64,000 bases of DNA from Lysinibacillus louembei (GTDB lineage Bacteria; Bacillota; Bacilli; Bacillales_A; Planococcaceae): the NCBI RefSeq assembly GCF_033880585.1, contig NZ_CP137624.1:3569501-3633500 (forward strand), written 5' to 3'. The stretch's first letter is position 1. Each line of letters begins with the position of its first letter. This document shows positions 17,362-25,459 of the stretch, one piece after another. Below the pieces are notes generated by a model, which did not search any database, was not told the origin of the DNA, and saw only the letters and a list, made by a program, of their open reading frames with translations. The translations under genes and the position numbers were made by a program.

Positions 17362-18138
17362 ATGGATATTTTACAATTAAAAGATAAAAATGTAGTCGTA
17401 ATGGGTGTTGCCAATGAACGTAGCATCGCTTGGGGCATCGCAAAGAAATTATTTGAAGTAGGTGCAAACGTTATTTTCACTTACCGCAAAGAGCGCTCTA
17501 AAGGGAAAATTGAAAAAATGCTTGCCGATTATACAGATTACAAATCGGCGGTTGTTGAGTGTGATGTCAACAGCGATGACAGCATTGCACAGGCTTTCGA
17601 GCAAATCGGTGCACAGTTCGGCGAAATTCATGGCATCGTGCATTCAGTTGCTTTCGCACATGCTGAAGATTTAAAAAATCGCTTCCATGAAACATCGCGT
17701 GAAGGCTATGCCTTTGCCCAAGATACAAGCGCTTATTCATTAGTAGCAGTCAGCAAAGCAGCAAAACCTTATTTAGCAGACGGCGCTTCCATCGTCACAA
17801 TGAGCTATTTAGGTGCTGAACGTGTCTTAGATGGTTACAATGTCATGGGTGTTGCAAAAGCCGCTTTAGAAGCCGCAATGCGCTATTTAGCTGCTGACTT
17901 AGGCGCTGAAAACATCCGTGTCAACGCCATCTCTGCTGGTGCAATCCGCACGTTGGCAGCAAAAGGCGTACCAAGCTTCAATCAAATTTTGCGCCAAATT
18001 GAAGAAAAAGCGCCATTAAAGCGCAATACAAACCAAGAGGAAGTAGCCGATATGACAATCGTGATGCTGAGCCACTTATCTCGCGGCGTAACAGGTGAAA
18101 CGATTTACATCGATTCTGGCTATAATATTATGGGATAA
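17362..18138 (+). CDS. fabI: Enoyl-[acyl-carrier-protein] reductase FabI
   Basis: NAD(P)H-dependent reductase that completes each fatty acid elongation cycle. The 258-residue short-chain dehydrogenase fold has the FabI pattern Tyr-x6-Lys (Y159 and K166 in DGYNVMGVAKA), the second conserved tyrosine Y149 in TMSYLG, and the nucleotide-binding VMGVANERSIAWG (13-25). ATG codons lie at 17359 and 17362; the second is 8 bp from AGGAG and is preferred. The frame can be read from a GTG at 17353, but that codon is part of the ribosome site itself. Confidence 0.95.
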   Translation: MDILQLKDKNVVVMGVANERSIAWGIAKKLFEVGANVIFTYRKERSKGKIEKMLADYTDYKSAVVECDVNSDDSIAQAFEQIGAQFGEIHGIVHSVAFAHAEDLKNRFHETSREGYAFAQDTSAYSLVAVSKAAKPYLADGASIVTMSYLGAERVLDGYNVMGVAKAALEAAMRYLAADLGAENIRVNAISAGAIRTLAAKGVPSFNQILRQIEEKAPLKRNTNQEEVADMTIVMLSHLSRGVTGETIYIDSGYNIMG

Positions 18139-18141
18139 AAA

Positions 18142-18178
18142 AATTGTGTGAGTGCCTGGCACCCACACAATTCTTTTT
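18142..18178. terminator. Bidirectional hairpin terminator between fabI and mhqN
   Basis: A 31-nt near-perfect hairpin (arms AATTGTGTGAGTGCC / GGCACCCACACAATT, one mismatch) followed by TTCTTTTTT. It serves two convergent genes. Its first 21 nt recur exactly at 19903-19923. Confidence 0.8.
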
Positions 18179-18795
18179 TATAGGAACTGTACAAACTCAT
18201 TGACAGGCTTGCGATAGCCACGCAACCCTCGACTCTCTACCTTCTCTTTGCCAATCGTAATCATTAAGACAATTTCTTGATTTGTAGGAATTTTTAGCAG
18301 CTCGCGTACCTTCTCTTGATCAAAGCCTATCATTGGACATGTGTCCCAGCCGTGATTTTTAGCTGCTAGCATAAAGAGCATTGCAGATAATGAGGCATTG
18401 CGAATAGCCTCCTCCTTCATAAATTGCTCGCCACGGCTTTCGTAAAACTCTTCATTTTCTTTCACGATATTTTCGAGCTCACAATCATTAATAACACCTA
18501 GAGCGCGCATTCCCTCATTTAAAGCTTCTGTTTTTTGGTAAGCATAGCGATCACCTGTAACGATGATAACAGCTGAGGCACTGTGCACTTTATATTGCCC
18601 ATATGCCGCTTCACGTACTTGCTCCTTCTTCGCTTCATCAAGCACTGTAATATAATGTGTATGCTGCAAATTAAAAGCAGATGGTGCATATTTCACATCA
18701 TCAAAAATTGCTTTTAACTCCGCTTCCGTTATCGTTACATCTTGTATAAAGTTACCAGCCGAGCGACGTTGCTCTATTAGTTGTCGAAAATCCAT
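18178..18795 (-). CDS. mhqN: Nitroreductase family protein (MhqN-like)
   Basis: The 205-residue flavin nitroreductase has the family N-terminus RRSAGNF and the FMN-contact segment AAKNHGWDTCPMIGF. The start at 18795 (MDFRQL) has ribosome site AAGGGAG; the frame continues to 18855 into the upstream gene. It lies 13 bp after the mhqO-like gene, the arrangement of the B. subtilis mhqNOP operon in which MhqN is a nitroreductase that reduces quinones or nitro compounds. An mhqP equivalent is not seen. Electron donor and natural substrate are not determinable from sequence. Confidence 0.82.
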   Translation of the reverse strand: MDFRQLIEQRRSAGNFIQDVTITEAELKAIFDDVKYAPSAFNLQHTHYITVLDEAKKEQVREAAYGQYKVHSASAVIIVTGDRYAYQKTEALNEGMRALGVINDCELENIVKENEEFYESRGEQFMKEEAIRNASLSAMLFMLAAKNHGWDTCPMIGFDQEKVRELLKIPTNQEIVLMITIGKEKVESRGLRGYRKPVNEFVQFL

Positions 18796-18808
18796 TACAG
18801 TAACTCCC

Positions 18809-19792
18809 TTATTCGTATTCTTTTTCAAATGTTTTTGTGCTACGTACTGTATCAATCGGTCTTACTAAGCTTTCAATTTGCTCACGCTTTGGCTCTAAAA
18901 ATGGCGGTAATGATAGCTTCTCCCCTAGCGTTTCATATGGCTCATCACCCATGAAGCCAGGGCCATCTGTTGCAAGCTCGAATAAAATTTGCGGTGCAAC
19001 ACGCGCATAAAGTGATTCAAAGAAATGGCGATTGACATAGCCTGATGTGTGTAAGCCAAAGCTTTCAAAATGATTTTGCCATTCATTTAACATGGCGCGA
19101 TCCTCCACGCGGAATGCAGCATGATGCACTGTACCGAAGCCTTGGCGCGCATTTGGCAACACCGTATTATGCTCCACAATAATTTGAGCACCGTTGCCAC
19201 CTTCACCTACTTCGAATAAGTAGAATGAACCTTCCTTTGCAATTTCGGTAAACAGCATTACTTTTTCTAGCATTTGCTTAAAGAAGTTAAAGTCGCTAAT
19301 GCGGATAAATACTGGACCTAAGCCTGTAATGGCATATTCTACTGGAATCGGCCCCTTTTCCCACGGCGTACCTGAGGCAACCCCGCTATTATGTTCATCA
19401 GAAATTAGCTGATAATGCTGTTCATCAAAGTCAACGAAGGATAACGTATTTTTACCAAATTGCTCTTTAATACCTGTATGCTGCACTTGTAGACGATCAA
19501 AGCGCTTGACCCAATAATCCAACGCTGCATCTGTCGGTACACGGAATGAGGTTTTTGAAATTTCATTAGTACCATGCATGCCTTTTGAAATGCCTGGAAA
19601 ATCGAAAAATGTCATATCTGTCCCCGCAGAACCTTTATCATCCGCAAAAAATAAATGATATGTTTGAATATCATCCTGGTTAACAGTTTTCTTTACTAAG
19701 CGCATCCCTAATACATTTGTGAAAAATTCATAATTTTTTTCTGCACTGCTTGTAATTGCTGTTACGTGGTGGATTCCTTTTAAATGATTCAT
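18809..19792 (-). CDS. mhqO: Ring-cleaving dioxygenase / glyoxalase family (MhqO-like)
   Basis: The 327-residue vicinal-oxygen-chelate protein has duplicated beta-alpha-beta modules. Metal ligands fit H8 or H9 (GIHHVTA), the His of FGTVHHAAF (about 227) and the Glu of ILFELATDGPGF (about 280). B. subtilis MhqO and its paralogues MhqA and MhqE are induced by methylhydroquinone and thought to open quinol rings. An MhqR-type palindrome lies 39 bp upstream. Ribosome site GGAGG. A second paralogue is encoded divergently at 20024. Confidence 0.85.
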   Translation of the reverse strand: MNHLKGIHHVTAITSSAEKNYEFFTNVLGMRLVKKTVNQDDIQTYHLFFADDKGSAGTDMTFFDFPGISKGMHGTNEISKTSFRVPTDAALDYWVKRFDRLQVQHTGIKEQFGKNTLSFVDFDEQHYQLISDEHNSGVASGTPWEKGPIPVEYAITGLGPVFIRISDFNFFKQMLEKVMLFTEIAKEGSFYLFEVGEGGNGAQIIVEHNTVLPNARQGFGTVHHAAFRVEDRAMLNEWQNHFESFGLHTSGYVNRHFFESLYARVAPQILFELATDGPGFMGDEPYETLGEKLSLPPFLEPKREQIESLVRPIDTVRSTKTFEKEYE

Positions 19793-19830
19793 TTGTTATG
19801 CCTCCAATTATATGTTAAGTTCAAAAATAT

Positions 19831-19852
19831 TTTATCTTGAATTCGAGATAAA
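19831..19852 (-). promoter_or_regulatory. MhqR-type operator upstream of mhqO
   Basis: Near-perfect palindrome with core TATCTTGAATTCGAGATA, one mismatch between arms. It matches the ATCTCGAATTC-type box bound by the MarR-family quinone sensor MhqR in Bacillus. Confidence 0.75.
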
Positions 19853-19902
19853 TTTACCATAGATATTTTACGATGTCAATTGTTTGAATTGAATTGTGTC
19901 AA

Positions 19903-19923
19903 AATTGTGTGAGTGCCTGGCAC
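19903..19923. repeat. Second copy of the GTGAGTGCCTGGCAC motif
   Basis: Twenty-one bases identical to 18142-18162, here without the complementary second arm beyond GTGCCTGGCAC, which is itself an 11-bp palindrome. It lies between the two MhqR-type boxes. Confidence 0.7.
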
Positions 19924-19936
19924 TATCTCAAGGAGA

Positions 19937-19960
19937 AAATATCTCGAATTCGAGATATTT
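19937..19960 (+). promoter_or_regulatory. MhqR-type operator of the divergent operon
   Basis: Perfect 24-bp palindrome with core ATCTCGAATTCGAGAT, directly before a sigma-A promoter: TTGCAT (19964-19969), 17 bp, TAAAGT (19987-19992). It would block polymerase at the promoter of the 20024-22547 operon. Confidence 0.8.
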
Positions 19961-20023
19961 TTCTTGCATATTGTATTTTTCAGTAGTAAAGTGAGAGACA
20001 ACAACATATAAGGAGCGACTTTT

Positions 20024-20965
20024 ATGTATACAATCTCAGGACATCATCATATTTCTATGTTATCCAAAAATGCAAAACAAAATAATCACTTTTATCGACA
20101 TATTTTAGGGTTACGCCGTGTAAAGTTAACAGTCAACCAAGATGATCCGTCAATGTACCATCTATTTTATGGTGATACAACAGGCAGCCCTGGCACAGAA
20201 TTATCCTTTTTTGAAATGCCATTCATAGGACGCACACATCGTGGCACAAATGCTATTACCCAAATCGGCTTGCTCGTTCCAACTGAGGAAAGCTTAGTTT
20301 ATTGGCAAAATCGCTTGAAGAGCTTTCATGTAAAGCATGGTGAAATTACAACATATGCAAATCGCCCTGCTCTACACTTTGAAGATGAGGAAGGCTTGCG
20401 TATAGTGTTGCTTGCAGCAAATGGCGAACGTATTGACCACTGGCAAACATGGGACGAATCACCCGTTCCTACTGAGCATCAAATTTTAGGTATGGGCACT
20501 GTTGAAATGACTGTCAAACGTCTTAACAAACTAGCAGATACGTTGCAAATGTTCAATTATAAAGAAATTAGCCGCACAGCAAATGAAGCTATTTTCCAAT
20601 CTGTTGACGGACAAGTTTTCGGTGAAATCGTTGTGAAAGAGCTAGATGGACCAAGTGAAAAGCCAGGACGTGGTAGCATCCATCACTTAGCGATTCGCGT
20701 GAGCAATGACGAGGAGCTTGCTTATTGGGATGAGCGTGTGAAAGAACGTGGCTTCCAAACATCTGGTATCGTTGACCGCTACTATTTTAAAAGCCTTTAT
20801 TTCCGCGAATCGAATGGTATTCTATTCGAAATTGCAACAGATGGACCCGGCTTTACAATTGATGGCGATATTGCAACATTAGGTGAGAAATTAGATTTAC
20901 CACCATTTTTAGAACAGCGTCGCGCTGAAATTGAAGCGCATTTGCAACCAATCGAGGAGGATTAA
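20024..20965 (+). CDS. Ring-cleaving dioxygenase / glyoxalase family (MhqA/MhqE-like)
   Basis: The 313-residue paralogue of the mhqO product has the same layout: N-terminal SGHHHISML, SIHHLAIRV in the second half and the C-terminal metal ligand in ILFEIATDGPGF, ending with the family sequence LDLPPFLEQRR. It is first in a three-gene operon read from the MhqR-type promoter; the next gene starts 2 bp after its stop. It probably opens hydroquinone-type rings with a divalent metal and oxygen. Confidence 0.85.
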   Translation: MYTISGHHHISMLSKNAKQNNHFYRHILGLRRVKLTVNQDDPSMYHLFYGDTTGSPGTELSFFEMPFIGRTHRGTNAITQIGLLVPTEESLVYWQNRLKSFHVKHGEITTYANRPALHFEDEEGLRIVLLAANGERIDHWQTWDESPVPTEHQILGMGTVEMTVKRLNKLADTLQMFNYKEISRTANEAIFQSVDGQVFGEIVVKELDGPSEKPGRGSIHHLAIRVSNDEELAYWDERVKERGFQTSGIVDRYYFKSLYFRESNGILFEIATDGPGFTIDGDIATLGEKLDLPPFLEQRRAEIEAHLQPIEED

Positions 20966-20967
20966 AC

Positions 20968-22032
20968 ATGCAAAACTATCGTATTGATTCAGCACAAGGA
21001 ATGGAATTTGGTCTCTATTCATTAGGTGACCATATGGCGAATCCATTAACAGGTGAACGCATTTCCACACAGCAGCGCATTCAGGAGCTAATTGAAGCAA
21101 GTCAATTAGCGGAACAAGCGGGCATTGATGTCTTTGCTGTTGGCGAAAGCCACCAAACACATTTTACATCACAGGCACATACCGTTATTTTAGGTGCGAT
21201 TGCGCAAGCAACAAAGCATATTAAAATTGCTAGCTCTGCAACGGTGTTAAGCGTAGCTGACCCTGTGCGCGTCTATGAAGATTTTGCAACACTTGATTTA
21301 ATTTCGAACGGCCGTGCTGAAATTGTAGCAGGGCGCGGCTCTCGCGTTGGTGCCTATGAATTGTTTGGCTATGACTTAGCTTATTACGAAGATTTATTTG
21401 AAGAAAAGCTAGAGCTGTTAATGCAATTAAATGAAAAAGAAAAAATTACGTGGGAGGGTCAATTTCGCCCCCCATTAATTAATGCGATGATTTATCCACA
21501 GCCATTAGAAGGCTCTTTACCAATTTGGCGCGCAGTTGGAGGTCCTCCTGCAAGCGCTATTAAAGCAGGACAGATGGGCATTCCGATGATGCTAACAACA
21601 CTAGGGGGTCCAGCTATAAACTTTAAAGTGTCAGTTGATGCTTATCGCGAGGCGGCAGCTGAAGGTGGCTTTGACCCAGCTACATTACCAATTGCGACAA
21701 CAAGCTTATTTTATGTTGCAGAAACAACACAGCAAGCAATTGATGAAATGTATCCACATTTAAATAGCGGCTTCTTAACGATTCGTGGTAGTGGCTATCC
21801 AAGACAGCAAATTGAGCTTGCAAGTAGCTCAACAGATGCATTAATGGTCGGTAGCCCACAGCAAATTATCGAAAAAATGCTGTACCAATATGAGCTATTT
21901 GGTCAACAGCGCTTTATGGCACAAATTGATTTTGGTGGTGTACCTTTCAAGCAAGTGATGAAAAATATCGAATTGATTGGCAACGATATTATTCCTGCCA
22001 TCAAACAATATACGAAAGGTGGTGCACAATGA
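20968..22032 (+). CDS. LLM-class flavin-dependent oxidoreductase
   Basis: The 354-residue luciferase-like monooxygenase has a TIM-barrel pattern with AVGESHQTHF near residue 57, SSATVLSVADPVRVYEDFAT near 92 and a C-terminal SPQQIIEKML helix. Such enzymes use reduced FMN and oxygen to oxidise diverse small molecules. It sits between two detoxification genes, is preceded by GAGGAGG and overlaps the next gene by 4 bp, so it is probably a flavin enzyme of the same quinone/electrophile response. Substrate unknown. Confidence 0.85.
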   Translation: MQNYRIDSAQGMEFGLYSLGDHMANPLTGERISTQQRIQELIEASQLAEQAGIDVFAVGESHQTHFTSQAHTVILGAIAQATKHIKIASSATVLSVADPVRVYEDFATLDLISNGRAEIVAGRGSRVGAYELFGYDLAYYEDLFEEKLELLMQLNEKEKITWEGQFRPPLINAMIYPQPLEGSLPIWRAVGGPPASAIKAGQMGIPMMLTTLGGPAINFKVSVDAYREAAAEGGFDPATLPIATTSLFYVAETTQQAIDEMYPHLNSGFLTIRGSGYPRQQIELASSSTDALMVGSPQQIIEKMLYQYELFGQQRFMAQIDFGGVPFKQVMKNIELIGNDIIPAIKQYTKGGAQ

Positions 22033-22547
22033 GCCAGGAGCAATATCCTATAGGACAATTTCAATGTCCTCCAGCCATTACGTCACAGCAAATCACTGCT
22101 TGGATTGAGCAAATGAAAGCTTTACCACAACAATTAGAGACATTAACAGCCAGCTTATCGGATAAGGAGCTCTCCTATCGTTATCGTAAAAATGGCTGGA
22201 CAATTCGTCAATTAGTACATCATATTGCAGACAGTCATATGAACAGCTATATTCGGTTTAAGCTAGCTCTTACTGAAGATGAGCCAACCATCAAACCATA
22301 TGCCGAGGATCAATGGGCGAAGCTAGCTGACTCAGCTCTCCCTATCGCCGTTTCACTAGCTTGTTTAGATGCTTTGCATACACGTTGGGCAGCATTGCTG
22401 GAAAGTTTAACAGCTGACCAACTCTCAAGATGCTTCATCCATCCTGACACAGGCGAAATACCGCTACAGCAATGTATCGGCTTATATGCTTGGCATGGAG
22501 CACACCATGTGGCACATATTGAGCAAGCCCTACAATATAAAATTTAG
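22029..22547 (+). CDS. DinB/YfiT-type metal-dependent bacillithiol transferase
   Basis: The 172-residue four-helix protein begins YPIGQF, a hallmark of the YfiT branch of the DinB superfamily. Likely metal ligands are H65 in QLVHHIADSH and H156 and H160 in YAWHGAHHVAHI. Relatives (BstA group) conjugate bacillithiol to electrophiles. Being last in a quinone-detoxification operon, and in a genome with ypdA, a thiol-transferase role is plausible but inferred. Its ATG overlaps the preceding stop. Confidence 0.75.
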   Translation: MSQEQYPIGQFQCPPAITSQQITAWIEQMKALPQQLETLTASLSDKELSYRYRKNGWTIRQLVHHIADSHMNSYIRFKLALTEDEPTIKPYAEDQWAKLADSALPIAVSLACLDALHTRWAALLESLTADQLSRCFIHPDTGEIPLQQCIGLYAWHGAHHVAHIEQALQYKI

Positions 22548-22563
22548 CTTGAAGCGAAGAAAT

Positions 22564-22593
22564 AAGCCTCCCACAAATTCGGAGGCTTTTTTT
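22564..22593 (+). terminator. Terminator of the detoxification operon
   Basis: AAGCCTCC / GGAGGCTT stem with a 9-nt loop and seven T residues, 17 bp after the last stop. Confidence 0.88.
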
Positions 22594-22614
22594 AATTGAG
22601 CGCTTTCCCTTGCC

Positions 22615-22677
22615 ATTTGATCACTTTTTGATGCTATTTGATCACTTTTCGTCACTATTCGATCACTTATTCACCTT
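22615..22677 (+). repeat. Short tandem array, three 21-bp units
   Basis: Units start at 22615, 22636 and 22657 with the word ATTTGATCACTTTT or ATTCGATCACTTAT, exactly 21 bp apart. It lies in the spacer between convergent genes, after a terminator. GATC is inside each word. Confidence 0.72.
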
Positions 22678-22723
22678 CACAACGCAAAAACAGCCGAGAA
22701 TGCGTGCATCCCCGACTACTCTT

Positions 22724-23596
22724 TTAGTGAATATTTCTCTTTTTAAAGCTACCACCACGTACCTCAGCCACATCTGTAATAACAATAAAAGCGCTTGGAT
22801 CATGCTCTTTTACGATGGTTAATACTTTATTTTCTTCCATCCTTGTAATAATGCAATGAATTAGCTCAACTGGTTCATTTGAAAAACCACCTGTTCCCGC
22901 TGTATATGTAACGCCACGACCTAGTCGGTCCTGTAGCGCTTGTCCAATCTCACGCGTATTTTTGCTAATAATTTGAACAGATTTCGAGCTTTCTAAACCG
23001 ACCTGAATAACGTCGATAACAATTTTCGCAATATAATATGTAGCAGCAGAATATAAAGCGCTTTCCAGACCATAAATAAAGCCTGCCCCTGTAAAAATAA
23101 AAGCATTAATGAATAAAATAACGTCCCCTACTGAAAATGGAATATTACGCGATATAAGCACTGCAAGAACTTCTGAACCATCTAGCGCACCACCATTACG
23201 CAAAACAATACCAATTCCGACACCTAGCATTACCCCACCAGATAACACAACAAGTAAAGGATCCTTTTCACCTAAAATAGGTTCCATGCCATGCATTAAC
23301 ACCGTTGATGCTGATAATGCAACGATACCAATCGTACTAAAAATAGCAAATGTTTTTCCCACCTGCTTATAACCTACGTATATAAACGGTAAATTTAAGA
23401 CGAACAGTAAAACACCTAACGGAATATTAAAAAGATAATTCCCCATAATGCTGACACCTGTTACGCCACCATCAATTACCGAATTAGGAATTAATACGGC
23501 TTCCAGTGCATATCCTGCAAGCGCTGCACCAAGAATAATAAATATGACACGACGTACAAAGTCGCTCTTTGCTTGTTTCTTTGTACTACCTTCCAT
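22724..23596 (-). CDS. YitT family membrane protein (DUF161-DUF2179)
   Basis: The 290-residue protein has about five to six membrane helices in residues 14-200, including the family glycine-rich segment VIDGGVTGVSIM and LRNGGALDGSEVLAV, followed by a soluble C-terminal DUF2179 domain (about 225-285) with GVTYTAGTGGFS. The family is common in Firmicutes in several paralogues; function is unresolved, with transport suggested. Monocistronic. The start at 23596 has AAGGAG at a rather long distance (12 bp). Confidence 0.85.
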   Translation of the reverse strand: MEGSTKKQAKSDFVRRVIFIILGAALAGYALEAVLIPNSVIDGGVTGVSIMGNYLFNIPLGVLLFVLNLPFIYVGYKQVGKTFAIFSTIGIVALSASTVLMHGMEPILGEKDPLLVVLSGGVMLGVGIGIVLRNGGALDGSEVLAVLISRNIPFSVGDVILFINAFIFTGAGFIYGLESALYSAATYYIAKIVIDVIQVGLESSKSVQIISKNTREIGQALQDRLGRGVTYTAGTGGFSNEPVELIHCIITRMEENKVLTIVKEHDPSAFIVITDVAEVRGGSFKKRNIH

Positions 23597-23670
23597 CCAT
23601 AAACCAACTCCTTATTTAATGTCCACTTTACTATTATTACGCAATTTTGCTATTGAGAAAAGAAAAAAAT

Positions 23671-23705
23671 CCCTCAGCTTAAAATTCCTTCGCTTTAAGT
23701 GAGGG
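23671..23705 (-). terminator. Terminator of the deacetylase gene
   Basis: Stem CCCTCAGCTTAAA / TTTAAGTGAGGG (one mismatch); on the minus strand it is followed by seven T residues. Confidence 0.8.
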
Positions 23706-23715
23706 GGACTCCTTG

Positions 23716-24453
23716 CTATTTTTGTATCGTTGATTGCTGTATCGCAAGTAATTCGGAAATCGTGACAAATGTATAACCTTGCTCCTTTAGCTGAGGCAAA
23801 GCCTGCTTTAATGCCTCCACAGTTTGCTGACGATTGCCGCCTCCATCATGAAACAGGATAACATCACCTTCCTTGGCACTATTCACAATTTGCAGGATTT
23901 TCCCTACTCCTGGCTCCTTCCAATCTTCCGTGTCCAAATGCCACGACCACATTACAACTTTATAGCCTTCCTCTGCGATTGCATCAATCATCGCATCTGT
24001 ATATTGTCCACCAACGGGACGGAACAGCTTCGGTCGATTGCCTGTAATTTGCTCAAGCAGCTCGGAAGTTTGCTCAATTTCCTCTATAAGCTTTGGCACG
24101 GTTGTTTTTAATGGATGTGTGTACGTATGATTCGCAATTTCATGACCTTCTTCATCAATTCGCTCAACAAGTGCAGGATTTTTCTTTGCATTTTCACCAA
24201 TAATAAAAAATGTCGCCTTCGCTCCATGCAATGCAAGCAAATCTAAAATTTCAGATGTATATGCTTGATGCGGCCCATCATCGAACGTTAATGCCAATAC
24301 TTTTTGATCTGTATGAATATCCCAAACAACTTGCCCTGCTTCCTCATAATATTGCCTGCTACGATTCGCAGCTGCCTCCTCCTTTGTTTGAAAAAAAGGG
24401 ATAACAGCCAATACAAGCACGAACGTTATGAATGCGTATATTTTTTTCAACAC
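23716..24453 (-). CDS. Polysaccharide deacetylase (NodB domain)
   Basis: The 245-residue protein has a signal anchor (about 4-22) and a NodB domain (about 50-235). Metal and catalytic motifs are TFDDGP (56-61) and HTYTHP (about 109-114), plus WSWHLDTEDW and ILFHDGGG. The third motif reads FRPVGGQY instead of the common RPPY/F, a variation near the active-site arginine. Such enzymes remove acetyl groups from peptidoglycan or chitin-like sugars outside the cell. Start is GTG at 24453 or TTG at 24450. Substrate not assignable. Confidence 0.85.
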   Translation of the reverse strand: MLKKIYAFITFVLVLAVIPFFQTKEEAAANRSRQYYEEAGQVVWDIHTDQKVLALTFDDGPHQAYTSEILDLLALHGAKATFFIIGENAKKNPALVERIDEEGHEIANHTYTHPLKTTVPKLIEEIEQTSELLEQITGNRPKLFRPVGGQYTDAMIDAIAEEGYKVVMWSWHLDTEDWKEPGVGKILQIVNSAKEGDVILFHDGGGNRQQTVEALKQALPQLKEQGYTFVTISELLAIQQSTIQK

Positions 24454-24519
24454 ATCACACCCTACATTATATTTTACTGATAGTATTTGTAGGTTGCCGT
24501 TAAAAAATGCCGCTATTTT

Positions 24520-25353
24520 TTAGCAAGTAGAGGCAACAAATTCCTCAAACCTTTCTTCCTCCTCGAAAAAAGGGTAATGATTGCTGTAGTTAAATGTTGT
24601 TAATTGCGCAGTTGGCAGTAGCTCAGCCATTTCCATTGAAAAACGATATGGACATTGTGCATCATGTAATCCAGCTGAAATAAAGGCAGGAATTTGCACA
24701 GATTTCAATTGCTCTCGCACATCAAATTTTTGACAATCTACTTTCCGAAAATAATCAAGGCGTGCTCCGACAGTTTTCCCGCTATTCGGTCGAGCATATG
24801 TTTTATGTAAGTTTTCTTTATTGTAAAATGACATTAATGCCCATTCCTGTGATAATCGCTGTCTTTCCTCCACAGGCAAATCAGGCTCATTAAACAAATT
24901 CATAATTTCACGAATGCGATTAAAATTTGGGTTTTGATGACAATAAATGCTCTCTACATCTGCTGCATATTCAATGCTTGCAGCTGACCCTGTCGCGATA
25001 ATTTTTGTCAAAGAGTCTTGTGCTAATACTGCATATTTAAGCGCTAACATACCACCTGTCGAATGCCCTGCCATCGCCCAACGATGTAGTCCTAATGCTT
25101 GACGTATCGCCTCTAAATCTTGCACTGTCGTATTCATTGAAAAATCATCTTGCTCTGTTGCTTGAACAGAATTACCAACGCCACGAACATTGATTAAATA
25201 TACTTTATAATGATTAGTAAATGGATTTGCAAACGCATTGCCACGCTCATTATATTCACTATACAAATGTGTAATGACTAATGGCTCCCCCTCGCCTTTT
25301 TCAAACAGTTCAAATGTTCCTCTTATCGTATCGACCATTCTTTTTTTCCACAT
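24520..25353 (-). CDS. Alpha/beta hydrolase
   Basis: The 277-residue hydrolase-fold protein has the nucleophile elbow AMAGHSTGG (Ser in GHS, about residue 97), an oxyanion region near VRGVGNS, an acidic residue in SAGLHDAQCPYR and a late histidine in YSNHYPFFEEE. The start at 25353 (MWKKRMV) has AAGGGGGA; the frame opens at 25377. It resembles proline iminopeptidase-type or esterase members; no specific substrate is evident. Transcribed alone, upstream of the deacetylase gene. Confidence 0.8.
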   Translation of the reverse strand: MWKKRMVDTIRGTFELFEKGEGEPLVITHLYSEYNERGNAFANPFTNHYKVYLINVRGVGNSVQATEQDDFSMNTTVQDLEAIRQALGLHRWAMAGHSTGGMLALKYAVLAQDSLTKIIATGSAASIEYAADVESIYCHQNPNFNRIREIMNLFNEPDLPVEERQRLSQEWALMSFYNKENLHKTYARPNSGKTVGARLDYFRKVDCQKFDVREQLKSVQIPAFISAGLHDAQCPYRFSMEMAELLPTAQLTTFNYSNHYPFFEEEERFEEFVASTC

Positions 25354-25397
25354 AACAAAATCCCCCTTTTTCTCCATTTTATCACCTAATGATTTTT

Positions 25398-25426
25398 TTG
25401 CATGATAAACTTTCTCGTGCTACAAT
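25398..25426 (+). promoter_or_regulatory. Sigma-A promoter of the glucosaminidase gene
   Basis: TTGCAT (25398-25403), a 17-bp spacer and TACAAT (25421-25426), about 33 bp upstream of the start codon. Confidence 0.65.
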
Positions 25427-25459
25427 TTTCAGTAGTGATTTTTTAAGAGAGGGCGCTAT

